From assembly GCA_049840395.1 (NCBI GenBank), contig JASGLD010000005.1:310001-374000 (forward strand): a DNA stretch of 64,000 nucleotides. The letters run 5' to 3'. Each line of letters begins with the position of its first letter. Position 1 is the stretch's first letter. Origin of the DNA: CAILZL01 sp049840395. Its GTDB lineage: Bacteria > Pseudomonadota > Gammaproteobacteria > Steroidobacterales > Steroidobacteraceae. Position numbers and translations under genes: made by a program. Of this stretch, positions 34,957 to 44,159 are shown one piece after another. The notes below the pieces were generated by a model. It ran no database searches, was not told the origin of the DNA, and worked only from the letters and a program-made list of their open reading frames with translations.

Positions 34957-37200
34957 TCAAAACCGATACGTGGCCTTCACACCAAACTGACGCGGCGATC
35001 CATACGCAACCGTAGTTTGCGTACGGTTGATGTAGTACAGCTTGTCGTTGGCATTAGTTACATAGCCATCGACCTGCCAGGCATCGTTCGGGCGATAGCC
35101 CAGTCGCAGATCGAGAATCGAACGCGATGGAATCAGATCGTACGCTTGATCGAACACACGTGAATACTGTTCTGCCTGATAGGACAGTTCGGCGCGCGGT
35201 GTCAGCGTGCCGCCACCGGCAAAACGGAAGGCATAGTCGACGGCAACATTCGCGGTCCACTTGGGCGCGAAGTTCAATGTATGTCCGCCGATGTCGATGA
35301 AGGCTGCGGGGCCTGGCACTAAGGTGTTGTCGCGAATGGTCAGCGGTCGGAACTCGGATTTCGAATAAGCCGCATTGGCGCTCAGGCCCAGACCATCGAA
35401 CAACTGAGCCTGGAATGCAGCCTCGATACCTTTGATTTTGGCGCCCTGTGAATTAAAGGTACCGCCATCGCCAGGACCGGAGCCCGGGGTGATCGGTGGG
35501 GTGGCCACTTGCGCCGGGATCTGGATTTGAAAGTCCTTATAGTCTGTGTAGTAGACATCGACATTGGTGCGAATACGACCATCCAGCAATGTCGCTTTCC
35601 AACCCACTTCGCTGTTGTATACCCATTCCGGCTTCACCACGTTGCCGAAGTCCACCGAGGTTTGGAAGGTACCGTCCTTAAATCCGGTGGCGTACTGCGC
35701 ATAAGCAAACTGCTTGTCGCTGATGTACCAATTCAAGCCCAACTTATAAGTGGTAGGCGTGGCGCTGGCATCGCCATCGGCGCGAGTCTGTGCCGGATTC
35801 TGATTGGTGATGGGTACGGTGCCGATGCGAAAGCCACGCTGCAGTTTGTCGTCACGGAAGGTGTAGCGTGCGCCGCCCAGCAATTCCAGTTCGGGAATGA
35901 TTTTGAAGGTGGCCTGAGCGAAGGCTGCAGTCACATATTGATAGGTATCGAACTTCACGAAGGTGTAGGTATCGGGTACGGTGTCCACCCACACGCCGGT
36001 GGCAGTGGAGCCATGCGTTTCGGTGAAGGCGTACTGATAGCCATGCAGGCGATAGTAGAGCGCGCCGATCACGCCGTTGAGACGTTGCGGCCCTGAGTAC
36101 ACCAGGTTGAATTCCTGGCTGGTGGCACGCTGGCTGGTGTCGAAGGTGCCGTAACCATTGTCGAAGGGCGAGGCATCGCTGTCGTCGCGTTCGTCCTGCT
36201 TGGTGTATTGCTGACCGGAGATGGAGCGCAAATCCAGGTTGTCGTTGAGATGGAAGTTCAATTGCAAACTGCCACGGTAGGTACGGTTGTCGAGACGAGT
36301 GGCTTGATCGTTATAAGACAGCTCACGTGTGCCGCGCGGTGTAGCGTTGTAAATGGCCACGGAAGAAAGATAGTTGGTGGTGCCTGGCGTGGCAGTGCCG
36401 ACGATCTGATTGGTGATGCCATCGCTGCGCGTGTTGGCGTACTCCTGAATCAATGTGCCATCCCAGAAGTCGTTCGGTTTGAAGCTCAAGCCCACTCGCA
36501 GCTGTTGGTTGTTGATGTTGCCGGGTTGGGTGAACACCGAGCCGGGCGATACCAGGGGATTGAATGAATTGGCGTTGAGGTTGGCATAAAAGGATTTGCG
36601 TGTTTCCTGTGCCACCGAAATGCGTGCGGCCCAGGCGTCGGAGATGGCGAGATTCTTTGCGCCTTCGACACGGACATTGTTGTAGTTGCCCAATTGTAAG
36701 GACGCATAGCCCTCATCCGAATTGAATTGTGGTCGCTTGCTGCTCAAATAGATCGCACCGCCGGTGGCGTTTTGACCGGACAGCGTGCCCTGCGGGCCGC
36801 GCAGCACTTCCACCTGCGCGACATCGAAGTAGTTGTTGGTGTTGCCAGTGCTCGTCGTATAAAGCCCGTTCCAGTACTGCGCGACGCCATTGCCGAAGTT
36901 GGGGCCGGTGGCGGATAGGCCCACGCCACGAATATTGATGATGTTGATGGCGTTGCTTTGTTGAATGGTCAGGCCCGGAGTGGCGAACTGCAGGTTGTTG
37001 ACGCTGGTGATGTTGCGTTTCTCCAGGTCTTCGCCGGACAGCACCGCCACGGCCACGGGAGTTTTTTGGATGTCGCTGCTGACGCGTTCGGCGGTGACGA
37101 CAATTTCCTCCAGTGCAATGTCGGCATTCTGTGCCTGTGCGATGGCCGGTCCGATCAGCGCAGTCGCAATCCCGGCCAATGAAAATGAAAGTTTTTTCAT
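34957..37200 (-). CDS. TonB-dependent outer-membrane receptor
   Basis: 747 residues. A signal peptide (about 1-23, ending AQAQ) is followed by a TonB-box-like EEIVVTAER, a plug domain (VLSGEDLEKRNITSVNNLQFATPGL...INIRGVG) and a long 22-strand barrel. The C-terminus ends in an aromatic residue after FGVKATYRF, as outer-membrane barrels require. GAGGGG lies just upstream of the ATG. The plug resembles receptors of the sphingomonad/steroidobacter type that import small organic molecules, but the ligand cannot be read. It heads a run of three same-strand genes and is divergent from the exported FAD oxidase, whose product could work on the same compound. Confidence 0.92.
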   Translation of the reverse strand: MKKLSFSLAGIATALIGPAIAQAQNADIALEEIVVTAERVSSDIQKTPVAVAVLSGEDLEKRNITSVNNLQFATPGLTIQQSNAINIINIRGVGLSATGPNFGNGVAQYWNGLYTTSTGNTNNYFDVAQVEVLRGPQGTLSGQNATGGAIYLSSKRPQFNSDEGYASLQLGNYNNVRVEGAKNLAISDAWAARISVAQETRKSFYANLNANSFNPLVSPGSVFTQPGNINNQQLRVGLSFKPNDFWDGTLIQEYANTRSDGITNQIVGTATPGTTNYLSSVAIYNATPRGTRELSYNDQATRLDNRTYRGSLQLNFHLNDNLDLRSISGQQYTKQDERDDSDASPFDNGYGTFDTSQRATSQEFNLVYSGPQRLNGVIGALYYRLHGYQYAFTETHGSTATGVWVDTVPDTYTFVKFDTYQYVTAAFAQATFKIIPELELLGGARYTFRDDKLQRGFRIGTVPITNQNPAQTRADGDASATPTTYKLGLNWYISDKQFAYAQYATGFKDGTFQTSVDFGNVVKPEWVYNSEVGWKATLLDGRIRTNVDVYYTDYKDFQIQIPAQVATPPITPGSGPGDGGTFNSQGAKIKGIEAAFQAQLFDGLGLSANAAYSKSEFRPLTIRDNTLVPGPAAFIDIGGHTLNFAPKWTANVAVDYAFRFAGGGTLTPRAELSYQAEQYSRVFDQAYDLIPSRSILDLRLGYRPNDAWQVDGYVTNANDKLYYINRTQTTVAYGSPRQFGVKATYRF

Positions 37201-37785
37201 AAATCCCCTCTGGCGTCAGTTGTAGGCGTTCTTAAGTTGTAAAGCTCATCGCAACGCACCTTGCTAGGTATGTTGGTGGCGTTGCATTCAATATCGAATG
37301 TGCTCCCCCGAGCATCAATACGGTTAAAACGCCACTGCACGGCAAATCCTCACCGCTGCGGCACAACAAATTGCAAATGGGCTGTATTTATTGGAGTTGT
37401 TGCCGGCATTGAATCGAATGTCAGTACGGCATGTTTCATGGCAACTCATGCCAGCTATGAATGACTGTTATGCAGTTGCTTATATGACTAATGGAATGCC
37501 GCTTATGCAGGGGTTACTTAGCGTTTACTGCGCATCCAGCGGCGTTCAAGCTGGTTGACTCATAGCGTTGCCAGGTAGCACGATGAGCGGCGCCGTCGCG
37601 GGTTGCATTAATTCTTAATCTGGAGAAAATACCGCCGCGATCCGCACTGAATCTTGCGATACCGGGGGCACAGTGGGTTTGCATGCAGGCGCCCATGTCG
37701 GTGACGGTAATAGTCGGTAACGGCGCGGCCTACCCAGCCTGCATAACAGATATAACCCATCTCTTATAAAGAGGACCTCAGTTCC
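37201..37785. other. 585-bp divergent spacer between TonB receptor and FAD oxidase
   Basis: No gene is convincing here; two open frames of 60-67 codons lack ribosome sites and family features. The spacer must hold the control region of both genes. The only structures I see are a small dyad CTCTT-ATA-AAGAG (37762-37774) just before the oxidase ribosome site. The length is unusually large for this compact window, so several regulator sites or an unannotated small RNA are possible. Confidence 0.4.
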
Positions 37786-39300
37786 ATGAGCGAGCATGCC
37801 AAAGAAGACGAAATCGTTTCGTTAGTGCGGCGCGAGTTTCTGCGCGGCGCCAGCTGGTTGGCCGGTGCGGTAGTGATCGGCGCTAACGGCGCCATTCTCA
37901 CCGCCTGTACGCCCAAGGGCGAAGAAGGCGCCGCTGCCGGCGTCAAAAAGATCGAAGGCGTGGAAAGCGTCTTGTGGAAGGATCAGGAAGGTTACGAAAC
38001 CGCGCGTCTGGGCTCGGTGTGGGTGGGCAACAAGCCCAAGCGTTATCCCACCGTCATTGTGTACCCCAAGAACGCCGAAGAAGTTTCGGCAGCCGTAAAG
38101 TTTGCCGCCGCCAATAAGATCAAGGTGACGCGCCGTTCCGGTGGTCACAGCTGGACTGCGCCGCATCTGCAGAACGGCACCATGCAGATCAATCTGACCT
38201 CCTGGCAGGACGTGCAGGTGGATGCCGCCACCAAGACCGCCTGGATTCAGCCCGGTCTCAAGTCCGGCGCGTTGACCGCCGCGCTCGATCCGCAGAATTT
38301 GATGTTTACCTTCCCGCATCCCGCCGACGTGGCGCTGGGTGGCTTCCTGCTGTGCGGCGGTTATGGCCGCAACAGCCGTCACTGGGGCGTGGCCTGCTCG
38401 AACATTCTGGAAGTGGAATGCGTCAATGCCAAGGGCGAAATCATTAAAGCCAACGAAACCGAGAATCCGGATTTCTACTGGGCGGCGCGCGGTGCCGGCC
38501 CCGGTTTCTTCGGCATCGTCACGCGCTTCAAGCTGCGTGTATTCGACAAGCCCAAGGTGATTCGCGCCCGCACCTATGGCTACGACATGAAGGATTTTGA
38601 CGCCGTCATGAAGTGGACTGTCGACGTACTGCCCAAGATTCCATCCTTCGTCGAATCGCTGGTGTTCCGTCGTCGTTACGATGAAAAGACCAATGACTGG
38701 AGCAAGGACGACACCATCGTCGTGATCGCTGTGGCGATGGAAGACGACGTCAAGAAAGTGGACGATGCCTTGGAAGTGTTTGAGTCCTGTCCGGCACGTA
38801 AGAACGCCACTTTCGTGGCGCGCAATGACACGGCCACCTTGCAGGAATTCTACGATCGCAACACCAAGATCGAACCGCTGGGCTGGAACTACGCTGTGGA
38901 CGGAGTCTGGCTGGAAGCCGATCCCGACAAATTGGTGCCGGCGATCAAGCCCATGTTCGAAACCGTGCCTACGCCGCGCAGCTACATTTATTACGCGTTG
39001 TGGGGTCCGGTGCATCCCATGGCCGATATGGCCAACTCGTTGCAGTCGCGCATTTACGTGGCGGCGCACACGCGTTGGGAAAATGCGGCGGACAACGACA
39101 AGATGTATGCCTGGACCACCGACAGCATCAAGGCGTTGGAGCCGCTATCCATCGGCAGCAAGCTCAACGACGACTCGCTGGTGCGTCGTACCTTCAACTA
39201 CTTCTCGCCGGCTGCGGAAGCACGTTTGAAGGAACTGACTGCCAAGCACGATCCGGACAGCCTGTTCGCCACCTTCCTGAAGGTGGGCGATCCGGTCTGA
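37786..39300 (+). CDS. Exported FAD-linked oxidase (BBE-like)
   Basis: 504 residues. The N-terminus is a twin-arginine signal (RREFLRGASWLAGAVV) that ends in a lipobox-like LTAC (Cys41), so the protein may be exported folded and lipidated. The FAD domain has YPKNAEEVSAAVKFA and RRSGGH, where His121 is the expected covalent FAD attachment site. The second Cys attachment site of bicovalent BBE enzymes is absent: the region reads GGYGRNSRHWG. A BBE-type tail (NYFSPAAEARLKELTAKHDPDSLF) ends the protein. Such enzymes oxidise alcohols, sugars or alkaloid-like amines; the substrate is unknown. A strong terminator follows. Confidence 0.88.
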   Translation: MSEHAKEDEIVSLVRREFLRGASWLAGAVVIGANGAILTACTPKGEEGAAAGVKKIEGVESVLWKDQEGYETARLGSVWVGNKPKRYPTVIVYPKNAEEVSAAVKFAAANKIKVTRRSGGHSWTAPHLQNGTMQINLTSWQDVQVDAATKTAWIQPGLKSGALTAALDPQNLMFTFPHPADVALGGFLLCGGYGRNSRHWGVACSNILEVECVNAKGEIIKANETENPDFYWAARGAGPGFFGIVTRFKLRVFDKPKVIRARTYGYDMKDFDAVMKWTVDVLPKIPSFVESLVFRRRYDEKTNDWSKDDTIVVIAVAMEDDVKKVDDALEVFESCPARKNATFVARNDTATLQEFYDRNTKIEPLGWNYAVDGVWLEADPDKLVPAIKPMFETVPTPRSYIYYALWGPVHPMADMANSLQSRIYVAAHTRWENAADNDKMYAWTTDSIKALEPLSIGSKLNDDSLVRRTFNYFSPAAEARLKELTAKHDPDSLFATFLKVGDPV

Positions 39301-39332
39301 TCTTTAGCTTTAGCCGATGCCGGCTACTGCTT

Positions 39333-39364
39333 GAAAACGGGGCTTAACGGCCCCGTTTTCATTT
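39333..39364 (+). terminator. Rho-independent terminator of the FAD oxidase gene
   Basis: GAAAACGGGGC (39333-39343), loop TTAACG, GCCCCGTTTTC (39350-39360), followed by ATTTG. A perfect 11-bp stem 33 bases after the stop codon. Confidence 0.85.
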
Positions 39365-39481
39365 GTGTGACAGGCTGTGGCGCATGGATACACAGGGGGT
39401 TGTGTCATATACGAATGTGGCGACAGCTTGGCAGCGGCGACATTTGCGGCTACAAAGCCGGGACACCACCAAGAAGCGCTC

Positions 39482-40759
39482 ATGTCCACCAATCGCGCCC
39501 TGATCGTTGACGATTCCCGCTCGGCCCGACACATCCTCAGCCGGATGCTGGAGAGCTTTGGCCTGGAAGTGGACACGGTGGAATCCGCCGAACTGGCGCT
39601 GACCTACCTGCAGACCGCGCGACCCGATGTGATCTTCATGGATCACTTGATGTCCGGCATGGACGGTTTCGCCGCGGTGCGAGTCATCAAGGCCAATCCG
39701 GACACCGCCACCATTCCAGTACTGATGTACACCTCGCAGGAAGGCGAGATGTATCTCAGTCAGGCGCGCGCCCTCGGCGCCATGGGTGTGCTGCCCAAGA
39801 CTCTCAAGCACGCCGATGTCGCAGACGCATTGGCGCAATTGAATTTGAACATACCCACTGTCGCGCAGGCGGCACGGGGCGGTTTGCCCGCCGCAGCCCC
39901 GGTCTATGCAACAGCGGAGCCGGTGCGCAATGAACCTGCGGTTGCCAATAATGAAGTGGTATTGGAAAACGCAGCGATGTCCTCGCAATCCATTCCGCAA
40001 TTGGCGCATCGCATCGCCGCTGAAGTGCAGAGCGAAATTGCCCGTGCTTATCCAGCCGATCCGGAAGCGGTGCGGCCATGGCGTGTTTGGGCGTTGGCTG
40101 CCAGTGGCGCAGTGCTGGTGTTGCTGGCCGTGGTGATTTATCAGCAACAAGAGATGCGGCAGCAATTGTTGCAGTTGCAAACAGCTCAACAATTGTTGAG
40201 CACGCGTTTACAGTCGCAGCCAGAAGTGGCTGAACCTGTGGCAGTCGCTGCCGCTCCAGCTCCCGTGCTCCCACCCGTGGTAACGCCAGCGAAGACGGTG
40301 GCTTCCGCAACCTTGGTGGCCAGTGAAGCCGTGCCCTATGGTGAGGTGCCCTTGGCAGGCGCGCGTTTGGAACGTCTGCGCACCGTGCTCGATGGCTTGC
40401 GTAGTGAACAGGTGAAGGGTGTGTTGAAGGTGGAAAGTTTTTTGGGTGATTTCTGCTTGAACGGCACCCCGGTGGCAGGTTACATGCCTGCTGCTGACGA
40501 GGTATTGGTGAGCCGCTGTGATGTAGTGGGTAATCCCTTTGGCGATGCACTGGGCATGCAGCAGCGTCAGTCGGTGGCTTTCGCGAATCTGGTGGCCAGC
40601 GTTAACAGCGCTGCCGGTAGTATCAAAATTCAGTTGGTAGATGGTGCTCACAAGACCGCCGTTGCCTATCCCACTTCTTCATCTACATTGAACGCAGCCA
40701 CCTGGAATGGCATTGCCGAGCGCAATCAGCGCGTTGAATACACCGTGTTAGCACCTTGA
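39482..40759 (+). CDS. Membrane-tethered receiver-domain protein with extracytoplasmic C-terminal domain
   Basis: 425 residues from ATG 39482. Residues 3-122 form an intact receiver domain: acidic pair Asp10-Asp11, phospho-acceptor Asp54 in FMDHLMSGMDG, Ser85/Thr84 switch region and Lys106. A low-complexity linker (123-195) leads to one membrane helix (about 201-220), then a coiled coil rich in Gln and Leu (221-243), a Pro/Ala/Val linker and a compact C-terminal domain (about 300-425) with two cysteines (LGDFCLNG and VSRCDVVG) that could form a disulfide. With the receiver in the cytoplasm, the C-terminus is outside. I do not recognise the C-terminal domain; its last residues faintly recall OmpA-like domains. 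The next gene starts within its stop codon. Confidence 0.8.
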   Translation: MSTNRALIVDDSRSARHILSRMLESFGLEVDTVESAELALTYLQTARPDVIFMDHLMSGMDGFAAVRVIKANPDTATIPVLMYTSQEGEMYLSQARALGAMGVLPKTLKHADVADALAQLNLNIPTVAQAARGGLPAAAPVYATAEPVRNEPAVANNEVVLENAAMSSQSIPQLAHRIAAEVQSEIARAYPADPEAVRPWRVWALAASGAVLVLLAVVIYQQQEMRQQLLQLQTAQQLLSTRLQSQPEVAEPVAVAAAPAPVLPPVVTPAKTVASATLVASEAVPYGEVPLAGARLERLRTVLDGLRSEQVKGVLKVESFLGDFCLNGTPVAGYMPAADEVLVSRCDVVGNPFGDALGMQQRQSVAFANLVASVNSAAGSIKIQLVDGAHKTAVAYPTSSSTLNAATWNGIAERNQRVEYTVLAP

Positions 40760-41766
40760 TGGCAGTGACATCGCTTCGTTTGCAGCAGGCAGCGTTCGTG
40801 CCGCCTTTCGGTCTGCGTAATCCGCATGTGCAATCCACCTTGCTGAGTCTTTCGGCTTGGCGCTGGCCAGTGCTGCGCCAATCGCGTGCGTTGCGCGCTG
40901 CCTCTCAAGTAGTGGTGTTGGAATGCGGTGAGGGCGTGCGTCTGAGTGGTTTCGCTGCGCTACAACCCATGAATGCAGACCAGGCGCCGTGGGTAATGGT
41001 GTTGCATGGCTGGTTGGGCGATGCCGATTCCAGTTATGTATTGTCGCTAGGCGCCACCCTTTATGCGCAGGGTTACAACGTGTTTCGTTTGAACCTGCGC
41101 GATCACGGTGGCACCGAGCATCTGAATCCAGGCTTGTTTCATTCCTGTTTACTGGATGAGGCGGTGGGTGCAGTCGCTGCTGTCCAGAAGCTTTACGCGA
41201 TTGAAGATTTATCATTGGCAGGGTTCTCGCTCGGCGGCAATTTTGCTCTACGTATCGCAGCACATGCCGGCCAGACAGGTTTGAAATTGCGTCGCGTCGT
41301 GGCAATTTGTCCGGCGCTCAATCCGCATGCCAGCGATGCGGCCCTGGCTGCGGGTTCGCCGGTGTACCGGAACTATTTTTTGAGCAAGTGGAAACAGGTG
41401 CTGCGTATCAAGCAGCGGCACTTTCCCGAACACTATGACTTCGGTGCATTGTTGGATACGCACAGCATCACCGAATTAACCGATAGGCTGGTGCAACGTC
41501 ACGCAGGTTTCAGTGGCGTGCGTGAGTACTACGATGGTTATTCGCTGCTCGGTAGCGCATTACAGAATTTGCAAGTACCTAGCGATGTGCTGATTGCGCA
41601 GGACGATCCCATCGTGCCCGCGCTGGATGTTCAGCACTTGCCGGACAATCCTTATCTACGCATCACCAGCAGCGAGTTCGGCGGTCACTGCGGCTTCATC
41701 GCCAGCTGGAGTGGTGAGCGTTGGGTGAATCAATGGGCTTTAGAGCAATTGAGCGAGAAGGCCTAG
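40759..41766 (+). CDS. YheT-like alpha/beta hydrolase
   Basis: 335 residues. The ATG overlaps the preceding TGA (TGATG), so translation is coupled. N-terminal FxPPFGLRNPHVQSTL is typical of the YheT/EMB8 group; the nucleophile elbow is AGFSLGGN with Ser157, the acid lies in AQDDPIVP, and the His in GGHCGF. Members are esterases or lipases of poorly known substrate. Because it is translated together with a membrane-tethered receiver protein, a role in that pathway is possible but unproved. Confidence 0.9.
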   Translation: MAVTSLRLQQAAFVPPFGLRNPHVQSTLLSLSAWRWPVLRQSRALRAASQVVVLECGEGVRLSGFAALQPMNADQAPWVMVLHGWLGDADSSYVLSLGATLYAQGYNVFRLNLRDHGGTEHLNPGLFHSCLLDEAVGAVAAVQKLYAIEDLSLAGFSLGGNFALRIAAHAGQTGLKLRRVVAICPALNPHASDAALAAGSPVYRNYFLSKWKQVLRIKQRHFPEHYDFGALLDTHSITELTDRLVQRHAGFSGVREYYDGYSLLGSALQNLQVPSDVLIAQDDPIVPALDVQHLPDNPYLRITSSEFGGHCGFIASWSGERWVNQWALEQLSEKA

Positions 41767-41823
41767 GCCCATGCGAGTCCTGTCGGATCGTTTATCGAAA
41801 GCTTCGCGTGTTTCCATCTACAT

Positions 41824-43962
41824 CTACGCAACCACTTCCATACACCGCACCGCCTGCCAGTGACGTAGCCAGCGTTCGAAATCCAGTGCCGGCATGGGCC
41901 GCGCCAGGAAATAACCCTGTGCTTCATGGCAACGATGCGCAGCCAGGAAGTTCAGTTGCGACTCCTGTTCCACGCCTTCAGCGACGCATTGCAGGCCCAA
42001 CGCCTGCGCAATAAACAGAATGGCATTCACCAGCGAGCTGCCGCTCTGAGTGATGCCGATATCATTGATGAAGCTGCGATCTATTTTCAGCACATCTAAT
42101 GGCAGTGTGCGCAGGTAACTCAATGATGAAAAGCCGGTGCCGAAATCGTCCAGCGCCAGGCGTATGCCGCGTTCGCGACAGGCGTGCAAGGTGGTGATAA
42201 TCCGTTCCGAATGCGACATCAAGGCGCTCTCGGTGATTTCCGCTTCGAGATTTTCATGGCGAGCCTGGTGGCGTGTCACGGCCCGGTCGATTTCTTCCAC
42301 CAGGTTCACCGCAGCGAACTGCAGTGGTGAGATGTTGAAGGAAACACGAAAAGCCGCGCCGAATTCGCGCCGCCATTGCGCCGCCTGGCGCGCGGCCATA
42401 TTCATGACCAGATTGCCCAGTGGCGCAATCAAACCGACTTCCTCCAACACCGGAATGAACTCGCCCGGCATCACCAGGCCGCGCGTGGGATGACGCCAGC
42501 GCACCAGCGCCTCTGCGCCATGCACGCTGTTGTCGCCAAGACGCATGCGTGGTTGGAAGTGCAGTTCGAATTGATTGGCGTCGATGGCCTGGCGTAACTC
42601 GGTTTCCAGCGACAAACGTTGGCGTGCGCTATCGTTAATCTCGGCTGCAAAAAATTGGCATGCGGCTTTCTGACCACCGCTATGTAACAAGGCAGTGAAG
42701 GCGTGGTCGATCAACTGCTTTGCACATGCGCCATCGTCTGGCGCCAGGCTGATGCCAATGGATGCGCTCAGTTGCAACTCTGCCTGCTCCACTGCAATGG
42801 GGCTGGCCACAGCGCGCTGCAGACGTTTGGCAATGCTGCCGGCCACTTCGGCCAAATGCAGATTACCGACGACGATCAAAAACTTGTCGCCATCGGCGCG
42901 TGCCACGACGCAGCTGTCGTGATCCTGGCTGCTGAGCAGTACATGATCAGAGCCGCGAGTCTGGGCACGCAGCCGTTCGCTGATGGTCTTGAGCACGGCA
43001 TCGCTGACATGTTGGCCCAGAGAGCTGGCGATGCGATTGAAATCATCCAGCCCCAACGCCAACACCGCGACGTATTCGTTTTCGCCTTTGTTCTTGATGA
43101 CTTGCTGCAGCAGGCGCGTGGCCGATTCGCGATTGGGTAATTCCGTCAATGGATCATGCAAGGCCAGGAAGCGAATGCGATCTTCCTGGGCGCGGGTTTC
43201 GGTTACATCCTGCACGGTGCTACGCACGATCCAACGTTTCTGATCGAACACGACTTCGCCTTGGTGACGCAGCACCCGTAGTACGCCGAGCTTGCCCACC
43301 ACGCGATGTTCCAGGCGAAAGCTACCGCGATTGCTGATGGCGCGTTGCATGGTGAGTTGCATCAGCGAGAGATCGTCCGCATGCGCCTGATCGCAAAGTG
43401 TTTGCCAGGTCAGATTCGGCGTATCGCTGAGATTGAGCATCTGGCATACCACCGGCGATACCGCCAGTGTGCGGCCCTCCAGGTCGCGTTCCCAATGCCC
43501 CAATGCAGCCAGACGTTGCGCGTAGGCCAGACGTTGTTCGCTAAGACGCAGATCGTCCTGCAGGCGTTGCGCACGAAACAGGAAGCGAATGCGTTCCATC
43601 AGCAGCAGTGGATTGAGTTGACGTGCGGCGAAGTCATTCACGCCGGCTTCATAGGCATGCTCGACGGCGGTGTGATCGTCCTGGTCGATGAGGAACAGGA
43701 TTTGTACGCGCTCGCCGCCGGGCATCACTCGCGCCATCGCGCACAATTCAAGGCCATTGATGCCGGACAGACTGTTGACCGTAACCAGGCAATCCACATG
43801 ATTGATCGCGAATTGCTCCAGCGCAGCAGCAGCATTGCAGGCACTCAATACAAAGTAACCGGCATCGTGCAGCGTCTTGGCAAGCGGCAGTCGAGAGTCG
43901 GCATGGTCATCCACAATCAGGATGCAGCCATTGCCGTCTTCCAATGTCACTGGCGTATTCAT
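41824..43962 (-). CDS. REC-PAS-GGDEF-EAL protein (probable c-di-GMP phosphodiesterase)
   Basis: 712 residues: receiver-like domain (about 12-130), PAS (about 140-255), GGDEF-like (about 260-440), EAL (about 450-700). The receiver keeps the N-terminal Asp pair but has Val62/Asn63 where the phospho-acceptor Asp should be. The GGDEF site reads DGDKF (357-361), so cyclase activity is unlikely. The EAL domain is intact: EAL at 484-486, ITESALM, DDFGTGFSSLSYL, KIDRSFI and AEGVE, so it should hydrolyse cyclic di-GMP. The degenerate GGDEF may sense GTP. It is convergent with the YheT gene and opposes the diguanylate cyclase encoded at 4084-5316. Confidence 0.92.
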   Translation of the reverse strand: MNTPVTLEDGNGCILIVDDHADSRLPLAKTLHDAGYFVLSACNAAAALEQFAINHVDCLVTVNSLSGINGLELCAMARVMPGGERVQILFLIDQDDHTAVEHAYEAGVNDFAARQLNPLLLMERIRFLFRAQRLQDDLRLSEQRLAYAQRLAALGHWERDLEGRTLAVSPVVCQMLNLSDTPNLTWQTLCDQAHADDLSLMQLTMQRAISNRGSFRLEHRVVGKLGVLRVLRHQGEVVFDQKRWIVRSTVQDVTETRAQEDRIRFLALHDPLTELPNRESATRLLQQVIKNKGENEYVAVLALGLDDFNRIASSLGQHVSDAVLKTISERLRAQTRGSDHVLLSSQDHDSCVVARADGDKFLIVVGNLHLAEVAGSIAKRLQRAVASPIAVEQAELQLSASIGISLAPDDGACAKQLIDHAFTALLHSGGQKAACQFFAAEINDSARQRLSLETELRQAIDANQFELHFQPRMRLGDNSVHGAEALVRWRHPTRGLVMPGEFIPVLEEVGLIAPLGNLVMNMAARQAAQWRREFGAAFRVSFNISPLQFAAVNLVEEIDRAVTRHQARHENLEAEITESALMSHSERIITTLHACRERGIRLALDDFGTGFSSLSYLRTLPLDVLKIDRSFINDIGITQSGSSLVNAILFIAQALGLQCVAEGVEQESQLNFLAAHRCHEAQGYFLARPMPALDFERWLRHWQAVRCMEVVA

Positions 43963-44159
43963 GGTTTGCGCTGTTGTTATCGTATAGGTCGTTATAAGTT
44001 GTGGCGCACAGACGGCGCATGCAGTCTGACAACGCGTATCAGTTAATACGGAATCACTATCGGGTATTTGATAGCTGCCTGAAGTAGGGCAATTCCTTAA
44101 CGGCCTTAGGGTGGCAACTGCGTCACAGAAAAAGGCCTGTTTACGATAGGCCCATTCAG

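Noticed and set aside
37822..39069. A 415-codon open frame on the minus strand inside the FAD oxidase gene
   Set aside because: It is antisense to a clear family member, is rich in His and Gly as expected for a GC-biased shadow frame, and has no ribosome site or family match.
39359..40192. A 277-codon minus-strand frame over the receiver-domain gene
   Set aside because: The plus strand has an intact receiver domain in the same place; the minus frame is a shadow.
43306..44046. A 246-codon plus-strand frame over the EAL gene start and its upstream spacer
   Set aside because: Antisense over the conserved receiver and PAS regions; no family.
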